NCBI RefSeq assembly: GCF_030866805.1
Contig: NZ_CP133019.1
Location: 3,162,001-3,226,000 of the forward strand
Direction: 5' to 3'
DNA: 64,000 nucleotides
Source: Microbacterium terrisoli
GTDB taxonomy: Bacteria; Actinomycetota; Actinomycetes; Actinomycetales; Microbacteriaceae
This document shows positions 8,749 through 16,871 of this stretch, piece after piece. A model generated the notes under the pieces. The model had not been told where the DNA came from. It saw nothing but the letters and a program-made list of their open reading frames with translations, and ran no database searches. Position numbers and translations under genes: made by a program. Numbering within the stretch: position 1 is the stretch's first letter; each line of letters opens with the position of its first letter.

Positions 8749-9632
8749 CCCACTACGAGCCCGCGATCGACGTCGACGCGCTCGACGCGATCGACACGCA
8801 CGTGCACATCGAGGTCGACGCGCACGGACACTCCTCGATGCCTGCCGAGCTCAGCGAGGCCGCATCGAAGTACTTCAGCACGAGCGGTCCGCGTCCCGAT
8901 CTCGATTCGATCGCCGCGTACTACCGTCAGCGCAAGACGGCCGCAGTCGTGTTCACGGTCGACGCCGAGACGCAGCTGCACCACGCCCCCGTCGACAGCG
9001 CCGACATCGCCGAGGGAGCCGCCCGCAACAACGACATCCTGATCCCGTTCGGGTCGGTCGATCCGCGCAGGACGGATGCGGTCGACCGCATCCACCGGCT
9101 GGTCGAAGACAGCGGCGTGCGCGGATTCAAGTTCCACCCGACGGTGCAGGGCTTCGACCCGAGCGACGAGCGGTACTACCCCGTCTATGCCGCGGTTCAG
9201 GATGCCGGGGTCCCGGCCCTGTTCCACACCGGCCAGACGGGAATCGGCGCCGGCATGCCGGGCGGGTACGGCTTCCGCCTCGGGCTGTCCAACCCCATGC
9301 TGCTGGACGGTGTCGCCGCTGACTTCCCGACGCTGCAGATCATCATGGCCCACCCCTCGGTGCCCTGGCAGGACGAGGCGCTGTCGGTGGCCACGCACAA
9401 GCACAACACGTGGATCGACCTGTCGGGGTGGAGCCCGAAGTACTTCCCCGCGCCCCTCGTGCGTGCGGCGAACTCGTATCTGCGCGATCGCATCCTGTTC
9501 GGCTCCGACTTCCCCCTGATCACACCCGACCGGTGGATCGCAGACGCCGAGAAGACCGAGCTGTTCAAGCCGGAGGCGCTGCCGGGGATCATGAAGGGCA
9601 ACGCCGTGCGTCTGCTGGGGCTGCGAGGCTGA
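8745..9632 (+). CDS. couO: Amidohydrolase-2 family, probable aryl beta-ketoacyl-CoA hydrolase (CouO-like)
   Basis: 295 aa from a GTG that overlaps the SDR stop (GTGA), indicating translational coupling. Metal ligands of the amidohydrolase-2 TIM barrel are visible: HVH at 19-21, FKFHPT, FHTGQTG, MAHPSVPW and FGSDFP near the C-terminus. In Rhodococcus CouO, a metal-dependent hydrolase of this family releases 4-hydroxybenzoate from the beta-ketoacyl-CoA thioester, replacing a thiolase. The same position in the operon and the absence of any thiolase gene here support that role. Other family members are decarboxylases (gamma-resorcylate) or lactonases, which is the main alternative. Confidence 0.75.
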   Translation: MTHYEPAIDVDALDAIDTHVHIEVDAHGHSSMPAELSEAASKYFSTSGPRPDLDSIAAYYRQRKTAAVVFTVDAETQLHHAPVDSADIAEGAARNNDILIPFGSVDPRRTDAVDRIHRLVEDSGVRGFKFHPTVQGFDPSDERYYPVYAAVQDAGVPALFHTGQTGIGAGMPGGYGFRLGLSNPMLLDGVAADFPTLQIIMAHPSVPWQDEALSVATHKHNTWIDLSGWSPKYFPAPLVRAANSYLRDRILFGSDFPLITPDRWIADAEKTELFKPEALPGIMKGNAVRLLGLRG

Positions 9633-9633
9633 C

Positions 9634-10824
9634 ATGTCCTCGATCGACGCGGACTCCGCCATCGGCATCGACCCGTTCGGCTTCGCCCAGACGCGACTGA
9701 GCGAGCCCGCCCAGGCTGCGCTGGGCGGACTGCGCGAGGTGCTCGAGCGCGACATCCACCCCCTGCTGGCCGAGGCGTGGGAGACGGCGACGATGCCCGA
9801 CGCGGTGCTTCAGACGCTGGTGCCGCTGCACCTGATGGACCCCGACGGGGTCGACGAGGCCGAAGCCACCTCGTCCCTGTACTCCGGCTTCCGCACCTAC
9901 GTGCTCGCGCGCACGGACGCATCGGTGGCGACGATGTACAACGCGCAGTCGGGGCTGTTCCGGGCGATCGTCGAGCAGGGCGGATCGGCCGCGCAGGTCG
10001 CCGAGCTCGAGCCGCGCATTCGCTCGTTCGACCTGAGGGGCGTGTTCGCCCTCACCGAGCCCGACCACGGCTCCGACATCGCCGGAGGCCTTGCCACCCG
10101 CGCCCGCCGGGTAGGCGAGGAGTGGGTGCTGGACGGCGCGAAGCGCTGGATCGGCGGCGCGATCACTGCCGACGTCATGGCCGTGTTCGCCCGCGACGAC
10201 GCCGACCGCGCGGTCAAGGTCTTCCTCGTGCCGCGCGACGCAGAAGGCGTGACGATCCGCACGATCACCGGCAAGGTGTCGCTGCGCCCGATGCAGAACG
10301 CGCACATCACCCTCGAAGGCGTGCGGGTGCCCGAATCCGCCCGCCTGCAGAAGATCAACGGCTGGCGCGACGTTGCCGCAGTCCTGCGCATGATGAGGTC
10401 GGATGTCGCCTGGATCGCGGCGGGCCTGCAGGCCGGAGCCGTCGAGGCCGCGACCCGCTACGTGCGCGAGCGTGAGCAGTTCGGACGGCCCATCGCCGCG
10501 TTCCAGCTCGTGCAGGAGAAGCTCGCGCGCATGCTGGGCAACGCCACCGCGTCGCTGGCGATGGCCGTGCAGCTGTCGGCTCGGCAGGATGCCGGCGACT
10601 ACCGCGACGAGAACTCCGCGCTGGCCAAGATGCAGACCGCTCGCCTGGCGCGCGAGACGGTGGCGCTGGGCCGGGAGGTCTGCGGCGGCAACGGCATCCT
10701 GCTCTCCTCCGACGTCGCGCGCTACTTCGCCGACGCCGAAGCCGTGTACTCGTACGAGGGCACGCACGAGATCAATTCCCTCATCGTGGGACGGGCCCTG
10801 ACCGGCTCGTCCGCCTTCGTCTGA
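9634..10824 (+). CDS. Acyl-CoA dehydrogenase, glutaryl-CoA dehydrogenase-like
   Basis: 396-aa FAD-dependent acyl-CoA dehydrogenase. The catalytic base is Glu375 in SYEGTHEINSLIVGRALTG, the C-terminal signature of the glutaryl/medium-chain group. ALTEPDHGSDIAG and KRWIGGA are FAD/substrate loop motifs in the middle. It starts 1 nt after the amidohydrolase stop. For unsaturated hydroxycinnamates this step is not needed, so its presence suggests the operon also handles saturated side chains such as dihydro-p-coumarate, desaturating their CoA esters. Decarboxylating glutaryl-CoA activity cannot be excluded from sequence. Confidence 0.85.
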   Translation: MSSIDADSAIGIDPFGFAQTRLSEPAQAALGGLREVLERDIHPLLAEAWETATMPDAVLQTLVPLHLMDPDGVDEAEATSSLYSGFRTYVLARTDASVATMYNAQSGLFRAIVEQGGSAAQVAELEPRIRSFDLRGVFALTEPDHGSDIAGGLATRARRVGEEWVLDGAKRWIGGAITADVMAVFARDDADRAVKVFLVPRDAEGVTIRTITGKVSLRPMQNAHITLEGVRVPESARLQKINGWRDVAAVLRMMRSDVAWIAAGLQAGAVEAATRYVREREQFGRPIAAFQLVQEKLARMLGNATASLAMAVQLSARQDAGDYRDENSALAKMQTARLARETVALGREVCGGNGILLSSDVARYFADAEAVYSYEGTHEINSLIVGRALTGSSAFV

Positions 10825-10863
10825 GGTCAGACATCCCCACATCCGCTCGAATCAGGAGAGAAC

Positions 10864-11316
10864 ATGACCACCACCGTCGACTACGCCGATCTGCCCAGCC
10901 TCGTCGGGAAGGACCTCGGCTACACCGATTGGCTCGAGATCACGCAGGAGCAGGTGAACACGTTCGCCGACGCGACCGATGACCACCAGTGGATCCACAC
11001 CGACCCCGAGCGCGCGAAGGACGGACCGTTCGGCGGCGCGATCGCGCACGGCTTCCTCACCCTGTCGCTGCTGATCCCGCTGTGGACCCAGCTGCTGGAG
11101 GTCGAGGGGGTGTCCACCAAGGTCAACTACGGGCTCGACAAGGTGCGGTTCGTCTCGCCGGTCAAGGTCGGCGCGCGCATCCGGATGACCGCGACCATCG
11201 CCGAGGCGCACGAGGTCACCGGCGGCTACCAGCTGGTGGTCGACGCGACGATCGAGACCGAGGGCGGCACGAAGCCCGCCGTCGTCGCGCGCAGTCTGCA
11301 GCGCCTGTACGCCTGA
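10864..11316 (+). CDS. couM: MaoC-family (R)-enoyl-CoA hydratase (CouM-like)
   Basis: 150-aa single hot-dog-fold hydratase. The hydratase-2 motif is complete, with Asp40 and His45 in ATDDHQWIHTDPERAK followed by GPFGGAIAHGFLTLSL. It would add water across the double bond of the hydroxycinnamoyl-CoA to give the 3-hydroxy ester used by the SDR. AGGAGAG precedes the ATG. It lies 39 nt after the dehydrogenase gene and 45 nt before the ligase, inside the same operon. Equivalent to CouM of Rhodococcus by family and order. Confidence 0.85.
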   Translation: MTTTVDYADLPSLVGKDLGYTDWLEITQEQVNTFADATDDHQWIHTDPERAKDGPFGGAIAHGFLTLSLLIPLWTQLLEVEGVSTKVNYGLDKVRFVSPVKVGARIRMTATIAEAHEVTGGYQLVVDATIETEGGTKPAVVARSLQRLYA

Positions 11317-11361
11317 GCCACGGCGGATCCGGCATCCACTCTTCAACGACGAAGGACACAC

Positions 11362-12882
11362 ATGCTCAACTACGGCATCGGCACCTGGGTGAATCGGCGT
11401 GCGCAGCGCATGCGCGAAGACGCGGCGATCGCGTTCCGCGACCAGCGGATCGGCTACAACGAACTCGATGAGCGCATCCTGCGGCTCGCCGATGCCCTGC
11501 GCACGCGTGGCGTGCAGCACGGCGACCGGGTGGCCTACCTGGGCAACAACCACCCCTCGTTCGTGGAGGCGCTGTTCGCGACCACCATGCTCGGGGCGAT
11601 CTTCGTGCCGCTGAACACGCGCCTGGCCGCCCCCGAGATCGAGTTCGCCGTGGACAACTCGGGCGCCGAGACCCTGATCTTCCAGAACACTCTGGGCGAG
11701 CTCGCCCGCGCGGGCACATGGTCGACGGCGGCCACCCGTCGCATCTGCGTGGGCGAGACCGATCTGCCGGGCGTGGAGGACTACGACGCAGTGGTCGCCT
11801 CGGGCGCCGCCGAATACCGCGACAACGCGGTGTCGCTCGACGATGCCGCGCTGATCCTGTACACGTCGGGGACGACCGGGTACCCGAAGGGCGCCGTGCT
11901 CACGCACGGCAACCTCACCTGGAACACGTTCAACGCGCTCGTGGACTACGGCCTGGGCTCGGGTGAGGTGGTGCTGCTCATCTCGCCGATGTTCCACGTC
12001 GCCTCGCTCGGGATGGGGGCGCTGCCGATCCTGCTGCAGGGCGGCACCGTCATCCTTCGCGAGAAGTTCGATCCCGGCGATGTGCTGCACACCATCGAGA
12101 GCGAGGGCGTCACGATGCTCTCGGGCGTGCCCACCACGTACCAGATGATCGAGGAGCACCCCGACTGGGCCGCCACCGACCTGTCGAGCCTGCGGCACCT
12201 GACCTGCGGCGGCTCGACGATGCCGCAGCGGATGCTGGAGGCCTACGAGAAGCGCGGACTGCACTTCTCCTGCGGGTACGGCATGACCGAGACCTCGCCC
12301 GGGGCGACGGCGATGCCGCCGCACATGAGCATCGAGAAGATGGGGTCTTCGGGTCTGAAGCAGTTCTTCACCGATGTGAAGGTCGTCGACGAAGACGGCG
12401 GGATGCTGCCGCCCGGCGAGGTCGGCGAGATCCTGGTGAGCGGGCCGAACGTGATCCACGAGTACTGGCTGCGGCCGGAGGCCACGGCCGAGGCGATCGT
12501 CGACGGCTGGCTGCACACCGGAGACCTCGGCTACCTCGACGAGGACGGATACCTGTTCGTGGTGGACCGCCTCAAGGACATGATCATCTCCGGCGGCGAG
12601 AACATCTACTCCGCCGAGGTGGAGGGCGCGATCATGCAGATCCCGGAGGTCTCGGCGGTCGCGCTGATCGGGGTGCCCGACGCCAAGTGGGGCGAGGTGC
12701 CGCTGGCGGTCGCGACGCTCGACCCGGGCGCCACGATCACCCCGGCCGACGTGATCGCGCGGCTGCAGGGGCGTCTCGCGAAATACAAGATCCCGCGCGA
12801 GGTCGTGTTCGTCGACGAGCTGCCGCGCACGGCCAGCGGCAAGATCCGCAAGGCCGAGCTGCGCAAGGCATACGCCTCCTGA
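11362..12882 (+). CDS. couL: Hydroxycinnamate/acyl-CoA ligase (CouL-like)
   Basis: 506-aa member of the ANL adenylating superfamily, which activates a carboxylate to its CoA thioester via an acyl-AMP. The phosphate loop YTSGTTGYPKG covers 167-177, GYGMTETSP is the A5 motif, GWLHTGDLGYLDEDGYL is A7/A8, and the catalytic lysine lies in RTASGKIRKAEL near the C-terminus. It is last in the operon and supplies the substrate for the MaoC, SDR and amidohydrolase steps. p-Coumarate, ferulate, caffeate and their dihydro forms are likely substrates from context; medium-chain fatty acids are an alternative for this subfamily. Confidence 0.8.
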   Translation: MLNYGIGTWVNRRAQRMREDAAIAFRDQRIGYNELDERILRLADALRTRGVQHGDRVAYLGNNHPSFVEALFATTMLGAIFVPLNTRLAAPEIEFAVDNSGAETLIFQNTLGELARAGTWSTAATRRICVGETDLPGVEDYDAVVASGAAEYRDNAVSLDDAALILYTSGTTGYPKGAVLTHGNLTWNTFNALVDYGLGSGEVVLLISPMFHVASLGMGALPILLQGGTVILREKFDPGDVLHTIESEGVTMLSGVPTTYQMIEEHPDWAATDLSSLRHLTCGGSTMPQRMLEAYEKRGLHFSCGYGMTETSPGATAMPPHMSIEKMGSSGLKQFFTDVKVVDEDGGMLPPGEVGEILVSGPNVIHEYWLRPEATAEAIVDGWLHTGDLGYLDEDGYLFVVDRLKDMIISGGENIYSAEVEGAIMQIPEVSAVALIGVPDAKWGEVPLAVATLDPGATITPADVIARLQGRLAKYKIPREVVFVDELPRTASGKIRKAELRKAYAS

Positions 12883-12903
12883 CCGAACCGAGACCCTCCC
12901 GTC

Positions 12904-13031
12904 CAGCAGTCAGTATCTGCAAGCGCGCCCACGGCCCGACCGCAGAAAGCGACTGCTGAACCCGGCGCGCGAGAATCAGCAGTCAAGATCTGCGGGCACG
13001 GCGGCGATCGACCCGCAGAACGCGACTGCTG
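12904..13031. repeat. Two-copy 73-bp tandem hairpin repeat
   Basis: Two 55-bp units start at 12904 and 12977 (period 73). Each begins CAGCAGTC and ends GACTGCTG, which pair as an 8-bp stem; after 4 unpaired bases TCTGC pairs with GCAGA, around a 21-base variable centre. An 18-bp spacer separates units. The same 55/18 architecture recurs four times at 55748-56021. It lies between the convergent CoA ligase and MarR genes. Confidence 0.85.
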
Positions 13032-13065
13032 AACCGGGCGCGGATGTGAGCGAGCCGGCCTGTCG

Positions 13066-13536
13066 TCAGGACGCGGCGGCCGCCAGCGTGACGCGGCAGG
13101 CGTGCAGCAGCTCACGCAGCAGTTCGACGTCGTCGCCGGTGAGGGCCGCCGTCATCTCGTGCTCGATGTCGGCGGCCGGTTGGCGCATCTCGTCCAGCAG
13201 GTCGTGGGCGGCCGGTGTCAAGAAGATGCGCTGCTGACGCCGCGACGACGGATCGGGCACGCGCTCGACCAGCCCACGGCGCTCAAGCGCGTCCAGCAGC
13301 TGCGTCATGCTCTGCGCGCGCACGAACGATGTGCGCGCCAGCTGCGCCGCGATCACTCCGGGGTGCCGCTCGAGCACGGTCAGCGCCGTGTACTGGATCG
13401 TCGTGATGCCATGGGCCGTGGCCAGCTCGTCCAGTCGGGAGCGCACCGCGAGCTCCACCTGCTTGATGAGGTACAACAGGGTCACCGGTGGCGCGTCGGT
13501 CGCCGAGGTGACGGTCGACCGTGCGCTATCGGGCAT
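13066..13536 (-). CDS. MarR-family transcriptional regulator of the ABC importer operon
   Basis: 156 aa from the ATG at 13536, preceded by GAGGAG; it overlaps the livM end by 11 nt and so is the last gene of the importer operon. The winged helix is seen in GVIAAQLARTSFVRAQSMTQLLDAL and VERVPDPSSRRQQRIFL. It is distinct from the MarR protein at 7287. Being cotranscribed with the transporter, it may act on the half-site cluster at 18129-18150 upstream of the first gene, giving autoregulation by the imported ligand. Target and ligand are inferred. Confidence 0.85.
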   Translation of the reverse strand: MPDSARSTVTSATDAPPVTLLYLIKQVELAVRSRLDELATAHGITTIQYTALTVLERHPGVIAAQLARTSFVRAQSMTQLLDALERRGLVERVPDPSSRRQQRIFLTPAAHDLLDEMRQPAADIEHEMTAALTGDDVELLRELLHACRVTLAAAAS

Positions 13537-14578
13537 CGACAGGCGTCTCCTCATGTTCGTCGGCCGGGAGCGGCGGAATCTGGCGGCGGAGGGCCCATCG
13601 GTCCACCACGCTCGACACCGACGGCACGATCCCACGCGGCAGGAGCAGCAGGACCACGACCAGCACCAGGCCGTAGCCGGCGTACTGCAGGATCGGACCT
13701 GCCGTCGGCGGCAGGCCGGGCAGCGCCGCCAGGGCGCTGAGCAGCTGCAGCCACAGGCTCAGCACGACCGCGCCGACCACACCGCCCCAGAGCGTGCCCA
13801 GCCCGCCGACCATCGCCATGATGACGTAGCCGAACGAGGCCAGCGGCGGGTAGGTGTCCTGGCTGACGAACGGCGTGAAGAACGCACCGATCCCGCCGGC
13901 CAGGCCCGCGAACGCGCCCGCGATGGCGAAGACGACGATCTTGCTGCGCAGCACCGGCACGCCGCTGGAGGCCGCAGCGCTCTCACTGCCGGCGATGGCA
14001 CGGATGCCGCGGCCGAACCGCGAGTTCACCAGGTTGTGCGCGACCGCCATGGCTCCCGCCAGCACGGCCAGCGCCAGGTACGCATACGGCAGCTGTCCGC
14101 TGAAGACGATCGGCCCGACCGACAGCGGCGGAATGCCGAAGATCCCGATGCCGCCGCCGAGGAAGGGCACCGTCGCCATGACGGTCTGGATGATCAGCAG
14201 CACCGCAAGGGTGCCGAAGGCGAGGTAGTGTCCGCGCAGTCGCAGCAGCGGCCAGCCGATCAGCGCGGCCACGGCCGCGCCGAGGACCGGCGCGAGCACC
14301 AGCGTCACCAGCGGCGGCACACCGAGGTTGACGGTGAGGGCGGCGACGGTCAGCCCGCCGACGGCGACGAACGCGCTCTGGCCGAGTGAGACCTGGCCGG
14401 CGTACCCCATGAACAGCGACAGACCGGTCACCACGACCGCGGCCAGCACTGTCTGCACGAAGAACGTCAGGTCGTTCAGCATCAGCGGGATCACGCCGAG
14501 GATCACGAACACGACGATCGCCGCGATCCAGCGGGCGCGGCGCAGCACCGGGCGCACCCGAATGGCTGTCGTACTCAT
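13526..14578 (-). CDS. livM: Branched-chain-type ABC transporter permease LivM
   Basis: 350-aa inner-membrane permease of the hydrophobic amino-acid (HAAT) family with about nine to ten membrane segments. The family signatures GYAGQVSLGQSAF (about 57-69) and RGIRAIAGSESAAASSG are present. The ATG at 14578 overlaps the livH stop (ATGA). The C-terminal tail is short and charged. It forms the channel with LivH. In Rhodopseudomonas palustris an importer of this family (CouPSTU) takes up phenylpropenoids, so aromatic acids rather than leucine are the likely cargo beside the cou-like operon. Confidence 0.9.
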   Translation of the reverse strand: MSTTAIRVRPVLRRARWIAAIVVFVILGVIPLMLNDLTFFVQTVLAAVVVTGLSLFMGYAGQVSLGQSAFVAVGGLTVAALTVNLGVPPLVTLVLAPVLGAAVAALIGWPLLRLRGHYLAFGTLAVLLIIQTVMATVPFLGGGIGIFGIPPLSVGPIVFSGQLPYAYLALAVLAGAMAVAHNLVNSRFGRGIRAIAGSESAAASSGVPVLRSKIVVFAIAGAFAGLAGGIGAFFTPFVSQDTYPPLASFGYVIMAMVGGLGTLWGGVVGAVVLSLWLQLLSALAALPGLPPTAGPILQYAGYGLVLVVVLLLLPRGIVPSVSSVVDRWALRRQIPPLPADEHEETPVDAR

Positions 14579-15432
14579 TTCGCCTCCTCCGTCGTCATCC
14601 GTCCCGCACGCACGATCATGATGATGAGCATCATCAGCAGCGCGACCGGAGTCTGGTACGACCCGTTGCCGTACGCGGCCACGAGCTGCCCGACCACCCC
14701 GAGGATCACCGCCCCGAGGAAGGTCATCCATGGGCTTCGCAGTCCGCCGAAGATGGCCGCGGCGAACCCGCTGAGCACCAGCGGCAGGTCCGATGAGACC
14801 GACACCGCCGTGGTCGGGGCGATGAGGACGCCGGCCAGACCTCCCAGCACGCCCGCGATCGCGAAGGCGACCAAGCCCATCGCGAGCGTGTTGATGCCGA
14901 CCAGCCGCGCCGCATGCGGGTTGGATGCGGCCGCGGTCAGCGCCTTGCCGATGTCGGTGCGCGCGAAGAACAGGCTCAGCAGCGCGAAGGTGACCAGCGC
15001 CACGAGGAAGACGAGGATGCGCTGGGTGGCGAGGTTGACGCCGAGGATCTGGATGCTGCCGGTCACACCGGGCGGCGAGATGGGGTTCTGCCCCCAGATC
15101 GCCACGACCACGGCCTCGGCGATCATGCCCAGGCCCAGCGTGATCAGCAGCGAGATCATCGGCGGCGTGCCGGGCTTGCCGATCGTGATGATGCCGATGA
15201 TCAGTCCGATCACGCCGCAGCACAGCACGGCGACCAGTTCTGCGACGCCGTGCGGGAGCAGCCCGCCGCCCAGCAGCGAGAACGAGATCATCGCACCGAA
15301 GACGGCCAGCATGCCCTGGGCGAAGTTGAGCACGTGGGTGACCCGGTAGACCACGACCATGCCGCTGCCCACGAGGGCGAACGAACCGGCCAGCGCGAGG
15401 CCGGAGATCACATACGTCAGGAAGGCCTGCAT
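14575..15432 (-). CDS. livH: Branched-chain-type ABC transporter permease LivH
   Basis: 285-aa membrane permease with about eight hydrophobic segments. LivH features include the N-terminal SGLALAGSFALVGSGMVVVYRVTHVLNFAQG in successive short blocks and the EAA-like stretch ASNPHAARLVGINTLAMG. It pairs with LivM. It sits 1 nt upstream of the ATPase gene end and overlaps livM, so the five transporter genes and the MarR gene form one minus-strand operon. Confidence 0.9.
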   Translation of the reverse strand: MQAFLTYVISGLALAGSFALVGSGMVVVYRVTHVLNFAQGMLAVFGAMISFSLLGGGLLPHGVAELVAVLCCGVIGLIIGIITIGKPGTPPMISLLITLGLGMIAEAVVVAIWGQNPISPPGVTGSIQILGVNLATQRILVFLVALVTFALLSLFFARTDIGKALTAAASNPHAARLVGINTLAMGLVAFAIAGVLGGLAGVLIAPTTAVSVSSDLPLVLSGFAAAIFGGLRSPWMTFLGAVILGVVGQLVAAYGNGSYQTPVALLMMLIIMIVRAGRMTTEEAK

Positions 15433-15433
15433 G

Positions 15434-16111
15434 TCACTCCCCCGCCCCGGACAGGTCCAGGCCGCCGAAGTAGGCGTCCTGCAATTCGGGTGCGTTGCGC
15501 AGTTCGCCGGTGGGGCCCTGAGCCTTGATGTGGCCCGTCTCGAGCACGTACGCGCGCGAGCACAGTTCGAACGCCAAGCCGATCTCCTGTTCGATGAGCA
15601 GCACCGCGGTGCCGCGGGTGCGGTTGAGCGTTGCGAGGTGCTCGACGAGCTGGGCGGCCACCATCGGCGCCAGCCCCAGCGACAGCTCGTCGACGACCAG
15701 CAGGTCGGGCTGGGCCATCAGCGCCCGGCCCACTGCGACCATCTGCTGCTGCCCGCCCGAGAGCGTGTCGGCGCGCTGCTTGCGCAGGCGCTGCAGATCC
15801 GGCAGCAGTTCGTAGACCGGGGCCGTGTCCTTCGGGCGGTGCCGCCAGGCACCCAGGCGCAGGTTGTCTTCGACGCTGAGCTCACCGAACATCTGCCGGC
15901 CCTCGGGCACCTGGGCGACGCGGCCGCCGACCTGGATGCGGCCCGATGCCGGCTTGACGATGCCCGAGATCGCGTTGACCAGCGAGGTCTTGCCGGCCCC
16001 GTTGGGGCCGACCAGAGCCACCAGCTCGGAGTCGTCGACGGTCAGCGACACGCCGTCGAGCGCTGTCGCTGCGCCGTAGCGGACGACGAGGTCCGCGATG
16101 TCGAGCATCAT
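15434..16111 (-). CDS. livF: ABC transporter ATP-binding protein LivF
   Basis: 225-aa ATPase. Walker A is GPNGAGKTS (35-43), the signature is LSGGQQQMVAVGRAL, Walker B is DLLVVDELSLGL with the LivF-typical SLGLAP, and the switch region follows. The double ATG at the start overlaps the livG stop (ATGATG), so translation is coupled. It is the second ATPase of the HAAT-type importer and works as a heterodimer with LivG on the cytoplasmic face. Confidence 0.92.
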   Translation of the reverse strand: MMLDIADLVVRYGAATALDGVSLTVDDSELVALVGPNGAGKTSLVNAISGIVKPASGRIQVGGRVAQVPEGRQMFGELSVEDNLRLGAWRHRPKDTAPVYELLPDLQRLRKQRADTLSGGQQQMVAVGRALMAQPDLLVVDELSLGLAPMVAAQLVEHLATLNRTRGTAVLLIEQEIGLAFELCSRAYVLETGHIKAQGPTGELRNAPELQDAYFGGLDLSGAGE

Positions 16112-16869
16112 GTCGCCGCCGCCGTCCCCAGATATGCGGAGATCACCTTCGGGTTGCGCCGGATCTCGTCGGGCGTGCCGTCGGCGATGACCTCACCGAG
16201 GTCGAGCACCGTGATCCGATCGGCCAGACTCGTGACCATCGACACGTCGTGCTCGATCAGCATGATCGTCATCCCGTCGCGGTGCAGCTCGCGGATCAGG
16301 TGCGACAGTTCGCGCCGCTCGCCCGATCTCAGCCCCGAGGCCGGCTCGTCCAGCAGCAGCAGCTTCGGCCGTGCGGTCAGCGCACGGGCCAGCTGAAGCC
16401 TGCGCTGCTGTCCGAGGGGCAGCTGCTCGGCATCGCGGTCGGCCCAGTCGCTCAGCCCGACGCGCGCGAGTGCCTCGTGCGCGTCGGCGAAGATCTCGCG
16501 CTCCTCCCGCCGGTGCCGCGGCAGGCGCAGGGCGGCGCTGACCGCGCCCGCGCGGGTGCGGGCATTCGCGCCCACCGCGACATTGGCCAGGACCGACATC
16601 CCGGGGAACAGCCGCGCCCCCTGGAACACGATCGCGACGCCCAACCGGGCCCGCTGGTGCGGGGCAAGCCGGTCGATGTGCTCGCCGTCGAGGGTGATGC
16701 GACCCGAATTGGCGTGCAAGTGTCCGCTGATCATCGTGAACAGCGTCGACTTGCCCGCACCGTTCGGGCCGATCACACCCCGCAGTTCGCCGTCGGCGAC
16801 GCTGAGTGTCACATCCCGGTTCGCGTACACGCCGCCGAACGCCCGGGAGAGCCGGTCCACCTCGAGCAT
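16108..16869 (-). CDS. livG: ABC transporter ATP-binding protein LivG
   Basis: 253 aa from an ATG lying 2 nt after the binding-protein stop; longer readings upstream are only out-of-gene sequence. Walker A is GPNGAGKST, the signature region LPLGQQRRLQLARAL takes the LivG form rather than LSGGQ, and Walker B is KLLLLDEPASGL. The long insert between the Q-loop (FQGARLFPGMSVL) and the signature is typical of LivG. It partners LivF. Confidence 0.92.
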   Translation of the reverse strand: MLEVDRLSRAFGGVYANRDVTLSVADGELRGVIGPNGAGKSTLFTMISGHLHANSGRITLDGEHIDRLAPHQRARLGVAIVFQGARLFPGMSVLANVAVGANARTRAGAVSAALRLPRHRREEREIFADAHEALARVGLSDWADRDAEQLPLGQQRRLQLARALTARPKLLLLDEPASGLRSGERRELSHLIRELHRDGMTIMLIEHDVSMVTSLADRITVLDLGEVIADGTPDEIRRNPKVISAYLGTAAAT

Positions 16870-16871
16870 GA

